Origin: Victivallales bacterium
GTDB taxonomy: Bacteria; Verrucomicrobiota; Lentisphaeria; Oligosphaerales; Oligosphaeraceae
Direction of reading: 5' to 3'
Assembly: GCA_900769285.1 (NCBI GenBank)
Contig: CAAGGB010000014.1
Location: 1-9,988 of the forward strand
Length of the DNA: 9,988 nucleotides
The notes below the pieces were generated by a model. The model searched no databases and was not told where the DNA came from. It worked only from the letters and a program-made list of their open reading frames with translations. Shown here in pieces: positions 6,446 through 9,988 of the stretch (the stretch's first letter is position 1; each line of letters begins with the position of its first letter). The translations under genes and the position numbers were made by a program.

Positions 6446-8185
6446 ATGCAGACCTACCCCATCCGCAACAGCAGACGCTCCGTCTCCCTCGACGGCGCCT
6501 GGCGCTTCGCCTTCCTCCAGGACAGCGCCACACCTCTCGACCAGCTGACGCCCCCCGACGACTACCCCGAGCTCCAGCCCGTCCCCGGCGTCTTCGACAC
6601 CGGCGACACACCCACCCACGGACGCCGCGGCGTCGGCTTCTACCGCCGCGACCTCGAGCTCGACCTGACCGGACGCCTCCTGCTCCGCGTCGGCGCCGTC
6701 GGCCTCGCCGCCGCCTTCTGGCTGGACGGCGCCAGGGTCGGAGCCACCCGCCTGCCCTACTCCACCTTCGAGCTGGAGCTGCCGCCCCTCGACGCCTCCC
6801 TCGCCCGCCACACCCTCGTCGTCGCCGTCGACAACCGCTTCACCCCACAGGCCACACCCATCTTCTCGCCCTTCTTCGACTTCTACGGCTACGGCGGCAT
6901 CTACCGCTCACTCACCCTCGAGGAACTCCCCGCCGGACACGCCATCGACCGCGTCCACGTCACCACCCAGGACCGCGCCACCGGACGCGTCATCCTCCGC
7001 TGCCTCCTCCGTGACCGCACCTTCGCCGGACGACTCCCCGTCACCTACGCCTTCGACCACGGCCTCGCCGCCAGCGCCGACGCCGACTTCCGCGACGGCG
7101 TGGCCACCCTCGACGCCTCCGTCCCCGGCTTCCGCCTCTGGTCTCCCGACAGCCCCGCACTCCACACCGTGCGCGTCGCCGTCGACGGCGACGTCATCAC
7201 CGAGCGCTTCGGCATCCGCGACATCCGAGCCGAGGGCGAGCGACTCCTCCTCAACGGACAGCCCATCCGCCTCCTCGGAGCCTGCCGGCACGAGGCGCAC
7301 GTCGCCTACGGCCCCGCGCTCCCCGTCAACCAGATGCTCGAGGACCTCCATCTGCTCAAGGCCATGGGCGCCAACTTCGTCCGCTGCGTCCACTATCCCC
7401 AGGACCAGCAGTTCCTCGACCTCTGCGACGAGATCGGCATCCTCGCCTGGCAGGAGTCACTCGGCTGGGGAAACGGCGAGCAGGCCGTCACCGACCCCGA
7501 CTTCCAGGCCCTCCAGGTCGAGCAGACGCGACTCATGGTCCACAACAGCCTCAACCACCCCGCCATCATCATCTGGGCCTTCATGAACGAGTGCTGCTCC
7601 GACAAGGAGGCCGCACGACCCCTCTACGAGGCGCAGGTCCGCACCATCAAGTCCTTCAACCCCAACCTCCTCGTCTCCTATGCCTCCTGCAGACTCCGCA
7701 TCGGCGAGGACGGACTCCTCGCCGACCGCTGCTTCGACCTCTGCGACGTCGTCTCCTTCAACACCTACCCCGGCTGGATGGGCGACGGCGCCTGGACCGA
7801 GACCTCCTCCGAACGCATCCCCGACGCCTTCCGGCGACTCGCCGAGGCCGCCGACCGCCACCCCGGCAGCCACGGCAAGCCACTCCTCATGTCCGAGAAC
7901 GGCTGCTGCGCCATCTACGGCATCCATGACCCTGGGCTCGCCCAGTGGTCCGAGGAGTACCAGGCCGACTACGTCGCCACCGCCGTCCGCACGCTCCTCG
8001 ACCTCCCGCGCTTCTGCGGCTTCTCCATCTGGCAGTTCATCGACTCGCGCTCCTACGTCAACGCCGCACCCGGCGTCCGCTGCAAGCCCAAGGGCATGAA
8101 CTACGCCGGCCTCGTCGACGAGCACCGCCGCCCCAAGCTCGCCTACCACGCCGTCGCCCAACTCTACCGCCAGGCCGCGCACTGA
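6446..8185 (+). CDS. GH2 family glycosidase, beta-glucuronidase-like
   Basis: This 579-residue hydrolase has the three-part GH2 plan: a jelly-roll sugar-binding domain (about 10-160, with SLDGAWRF at 14-21 and the YGYGGIYRS loop near 147-155), an immunoglobulin-like domain (about 165-258) and a TIM barrel. The acid/base is E382 in FMNEC and the nucleophile E484 in MSENG. The length and the segments NGQPIRLLGACRHEAH (270-285) and WSEEYQADY (501-509) match E. coli beta-glucuronidase (603 residues) from memory. The GUS motif N-x-K that recognises glucuronate lines up with K547-P-K549, so the Asn is replaced. No signal peptide means a cytoplasmic retaining exo-beta-glycosidase. No Shine-Dalgarno is visible ahead of its ATG; it starts 23 bases after the preceding stop and probably shares its transcript. 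Beta-galactosidase-like or other uronate specificities remain possible. Confidence 0.85.
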   Translation: MQTYPIRNSRRSVSLDGAWRFAFLQDSATPLDQLTPPDDYPELQPVPGVFDTGDTPTHGRRGVGFYRRDLELDLTGRLLLRVGAVGLAAAFWLDGARVGATRLPYSTFELELPPLDASLARHTLVVAVDNRFTPQATPIFSPFFDFYGYGGIYRSLTLEELPAGHAIDRVHVTTQDRATGRVILRCLLRDRTFAGRLPVTYAFDHGLAASADADFRDGVATLDASVPGFRLWSPDSPALHTVRVAVDGDVITERFGIRDIRAEGERLLLNGQPIRLLGACRHEAHVAYGPALPVNQMLEDLHLLKAMGANFVRCVHYPQDQQFLDLCDEIGILAWQESLGWGNGEQAVTDPDFQALQVEQTRLMVHNSLNHPAIIIWAFMNECCSDKEAARPLYEAQVRTIKSFNPNLLVSYASCRLRIGEDGLLADRCFDLCDVVSFNTYPGWMGDGAWTETSSERIPDAFRRLAEAADRHPGSHGKPLLMSENGCCAIYGIHDPGLAQWSEEYQADYVATAVRTLLDLPRFCGFSIWQFIDSRSYVNAAPGVRCKPKGMNYAGLVDEHRRPKLAYHAVAQLYRQAAH

Positions 8186-8195
8186 ACCTGCCGCG

Positions 8196-8233
8196 CCATC
8201 CACCCACCCACCACCACCACACACTCACTCACA
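8196..8233 (+). other. 38-base G-free, C/A-rich tract
   Basis: This stretch after the GH2 stop contains no G and consists mostly of CCA and CAC repeats. C-rich, G-poor unstructured RNA of this sort is what Rho loads on, so a Rho-dependent terminator separating the GH2 gene from the FAD gene is a reasonable guess. A six-T run follows at 8237-8242 but has no hairpin before it. Confidence 0.35.
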
Positions 8234-8255
8234 GCATTTTTTCCGTCTACGGAGA

Positions 8256-8272
8256 CCGCCGCCCGGCGGCGG
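8256..8272 (+). other. GC hairpin upstream of the FAD oxidoreductase gene
   Basis: CCGCCG at 8256-8261 pairs with CGGCGG at 8267-8272 around CCCGG. It is preceded by the small palindrome CCGTCTACGG-like element at 8243-8252. The hairpin ends 22 bases before the AAGGAGA ribosome site, in the 5' leader of the FAD gene if transcription starts in this gap. A role in leader stability or attenuation is possible; no known riboswitch class is recognised. Confidence 0.35.
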
Positions 8273-8293
8273 CCTCACGCAACCTTCCAGAAT

Positions 8294-8300
8294 AAGGAGA
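8294..8300 (+). promoter_or_regulatory. Strong ribosome binding site AAGGAGA of the FAD oxidoreductase gene
   Basis: AAGGAGA lies nine bases before ATG 8310 and is the best Shine-Dalgarno in the window, pointing to efficient independent translation of the redox pair compared with the weakly led kinase, phosphatase and GH2 genes. Confidence 0.75.
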
Positions 8301-8309
8301 AGAGCCACC

Positions 8310-9752
8310 ATGCTGCCCAACAGCGATCTCTACCCGTTCCAAATGATCCGCAGCGAGCTCACGTGGATCGTCGGCGAGGACAACGTCATGACCGACGACG
8401 CCCAGAAGCTCAGCCATTCCATCGACTACTACTGGGTGCCGGAGTGCTGGCACGACCGCGGCCAGAAGCTGCCCGGCCCCGACTTCGTCGTCTGCCCCGG
8501 CACGGCCGAGGAGGTCGCCAAGGTCATCCAGGTCGCCAACACCTACAAGCTGCCCGTCGTCCCCTGGGGCGGCGGCTCCGGCTCGCAGGGCGGCGCGCTC
8601 CCCATCTACGGCGGCATCGCCCTCGACACCAAGCGCCTCAACAAGGTCCTCTCCATCGACCCCATCTCCATGACCGCCACCGCCGAGACCGGCATCATCA
8701 CCCAGCAGCTCGAATGGGAAATCAACAAGGCCGGCTACTCCACCATGCACTTCCCCGCCTCCATCGGCTGCGCCACCCTCGGCGGCTTCATCGCCCACCG
8801 CGGCACCGGCGTCCTCTCCACCAAGTACGGCAAGATGGAGGACATGGTCATGTCCCTCGAGGTCGTCACCCCCACCGGCGAGATCATCAACACCCTACCC
8901 GTCCCCCGCCACGCCTCCGGACCCGACCTCACCCAGCTCTTCCTCGGCTCCGAGGGAACCCTCGGCGTCGTCACCAAGGCCACCATCAAGATCCACCCCA
9001 TCCCCGAGGCCCGCAAATTCCACGCCTTCCTCTTCAAGGACATGCACGACGCCATGATGGCCGGCGCCAAGCTCATGACCAGCCGGCTCCAGCCCTGCGC
9101 CGTCCGACTCTACGACGAGCCCGAGACCGCCCGACTCATCAAGCGCGTCCTCGGCATCGACCGCAAGGGCGCCTACCTCGTCTTCGGCTTCGACGGCCCC
9201 GAGCGCATCGTCGACATCCAGCTTGAGGAGGCCTGCAAGATCTGCAACCTCACCGCCATCGAGGACCTCGGAACCGAGTCCGGCGAGGCCTGGTGGACCA
9301 ACCGCTACAAGTTCTTCTACCCGCCCTACATGTTCCAGATGCCACAGGCCTTCGGAACCCTCGACACCGTCGCCACCTTCTCCAACATCGAGAACGTCTA
9401 CTGGGGCATGAAGAACGCCGTCAAGGAGAAATTCCCCGAGGCCACCTTCATCGGACACTTCTCACACTGGTACGACTGGGGCTGCATGCTCTACGCCCGC
9501 TTCATCATCGAGAACCCGCCCGCCGACCCCGCCGAGTCCGTCGCCCTCTACAACAAGGTCTGGGACGTCGCCATCCGAGAGGCCATCCGCAACGGCGGCG
9601 TCATCAACGAGCACCACGGCGTCGGCCTCAAGCTCGGTCGCATGATGAAGGAACTCTACGGACCCGCCTTCACCACCCTCGAGGACATCAAGAAGACCCT
9701 CGACCCGAACAACATCATGAACCCCGGCAAAATGGGCTTCAAAGGAGCGTGA
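8310..9752 (+). CDS. FAD-linked oxidoreductase, GlcD / alkyl-DHAP synthase-like (VAO family)
   Basis: The 480-residue flavoprotein belongs to the vanillyl-alcohol-oxidase fold, whose members oxidise hydroxy acids, alcohols or sugars with FAD. The FAD-binding domain shows GPDFVVCPGTAEEV (56-69), the pyrophosphate loop PWGGGSGSQGGA (85-96), the segment TLGGFIAHRGTG (156-167) and SEGTLGVVTKATI (214-226). The C-terminal substrate domain has VRLYDEPET (265-273), NEHHGVGLKLGRM (433-445) and the closing LDPNNIMNPGK (464-474). VRLYDE and the double-His NEHHGVG recall alkyl-dihydroxyacetonephosphate synthase, while DPNNIMNPGK is shared with glycolate and lactate dehydrogenase subunits (GlcD). It has no signal peptide. 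An Fe-S protein gene begins eight bases after its stop, so the likely product is a two-subunit dehydrogenase passing electrons from FAD to Fe-S clusters. The substrate is unknown and could be an acid or keto-sugar from this cluster. Confidence 0.88.
   Translation: MLPNSDLYPFQMIRSELTWIVGEDNVMTDDAQKLSHSIDYYWVPECWHDRGQKLPGPDFVVCPGTAEEVAKVIQVANTYKLPVVPWGGGSGSQGGALPIYGGIALDTKRLNKVLSIDPISMTATAETGIITQQLEWEINKAGYSTMHFPASIGCATLGGFIAHRGTGVLSTKYGKMEDMVMSLEVVTPTGEIINTLPVPRHASGPDLTQLFLGSEGTLGVVTKATIKIHPIPEARKFHAFLFKDMHDAMMAGAKLMTSRLQPCAVRLYDEPETARLIKRVLGIDRKGAYLVFGFDGPERIVDIQLEEACKICNLTAIEDLGTESGEAWWTNRYKFFYPPYMFQMPQAFGTLDTVATFSNIENVYWGMKNAVKEKFPEATFIGHFSHWYDWGCMLYARFIIENPPADPAESVALYNKVWDVAIREAIRNGGVINEHHGVGLKLGRMMKELYGPAFTTLEDIKKTLDPNNIMNPGKMGFKGA
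9741..9747 (+). promoter_or_regulatory. Ribosome binding site AAAGGAG inside the end of the FAD gene
   Basis: AAAGGAG overlaps the last codons of the FAD oxidoreductase and precedes ATG 9761 by 13 bases, which is a little long. It supports translation of the Fe-S gene from the same mRNA. Confidence 0.55.
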
Positions 9753-9760
9753 GCTTTACC

Positions 9761-9988
9761 ATGAACATCGACAAATACCTCGACATCATCAGCGCCTGCC
9801 GCTTCTGCTTCATGTGCAGGCACCTCTCCGCCAACGGACTGGCCACCGGACGCGAGTGCGACACACCCAGAAGCCACGCCCTCATCGCTGACCTCGTCCG
9901 CATGGACAAGGCCAACCTCGCCAACCCCGACTACATCCGCACCATCTACGAGTCCGACCTCTCCGGCGCCAACCGCAGACACTGCCGC
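9761..9988 (+). CDS. Fe-S binding protein, GlcF/GlpC-like (partial, 5' end)
   Basis: Seventy-six codons are visible before the window ends. The N-terminus carries C13-x2-C16-x2-C19, then S23 where the family normally has the fourth cluster cysteine before Pro (CxxCxxCxxxCP). Another cysteine, C33, sits in TGRECDTPRSHALI (29-42), a segment that in relatives usually reads TGRE-S/A-DTPRG. A further cysteine, C75 in RRHC, is probably the start of the second cluster motif. Proteins of this kind pair with FAD subunits such as GlcD and pass electrons onward, often with later CCG domains that cannot be seen here. The eight-base spacing after the FAD gene supports this pairing. The unusual cysteine pattern could reflect an altered cluster or a sequence error. 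Confidence 0.8.
   Translation, partial: MNIDKYLDIISACRFCFMCRHLSANGLATGRECDTPRSHALIADLVRMDKANLANPDYIRTIYESDLSGANRRHCR

Noticed and set aside
8237..8242. Six-T run as an intrinsic terminator for the GH2 gene
   Set aside because: No hairpin lies directly before the T run; the GC hairpin is on its far side, and in the reverse direction it is not followed by a T run either.

Overview
The window is GC-rich DNA that reads almost entirely as one + strand run of carbohydrate-catabolism genes: six complete sugar-related genes, then an FAD oxidoreductase and the start of an Fe-S protein, preceded by the last codons of an unidentified gene. Third codon positions are overwhelmingly C. Leu is mostly CTC, and Gly is GGC then GGA with few GGT or GGG. 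No rRNA, tRNA, mobile element or CRISPR is visible. Host taxonomy cannot be fixed from this. A high-GC anaerobe, such as a coriobacterial actinobacterium or a gut PVC-type bacterium, would fit the gene content, but that is inference.

Layout: tail of an unknown gene (1-92); leader with a strong hairpin and a C-rich, G-poor tract (93-206); fucose/arabinose-type isomerase (207-1562); 11-bp hairpin; GH4 glycosidase close to MelA alpha-galactosidase (1643-2989); gap with two competing hairpins; IolB-type isomerase (3104-3910); GC-rich gap with inverted repeats; FGGY carbohydrate kinase (4068-5573); small cytoplasmic alkaline-phosphatase-superfamily enzyme (5598-6422); GH2 glycosidase resembling beta-glucuronidase (6446-8185); gap with a G-free tract and hairpin (8186-8309); GlcD/AGPS-like FAD oxidoreductase (8310-9752); start of a GlcF/GlpC-like Fe-S protein (9761 to the edge).

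How they may work together (inference): two glycosidases without signal peptides (GH4 and GH2) would release monosaccharides in the cytoplasm from an imported glycoside. The isomerase and the IolB homologue would convert aldose or uronate-like sugars to ketoses, and the FGGY kinase would phosphorylate the product. The FAD protein and the Fe-S protein would form a two-subunit dehydrogenase oxidising a hydroxy acid or sugar derivative. No transporter, regulator or aldolase lies in the window, so the substrate is unknown. The set does not match the standard melibiose, inositol, xylose, fucose or glucuronate operons.

The points most worth a second look are the orphan IolB in a glycosidase locus, the GUS-like GH2 whose glucuronate-selectivity position is changed, the small phosphatase-fold enzyme with a full metal site, the Fe-S protein in which one cluster cysteine appears to have moved, and the GC hairpins in every long intergenic gap.
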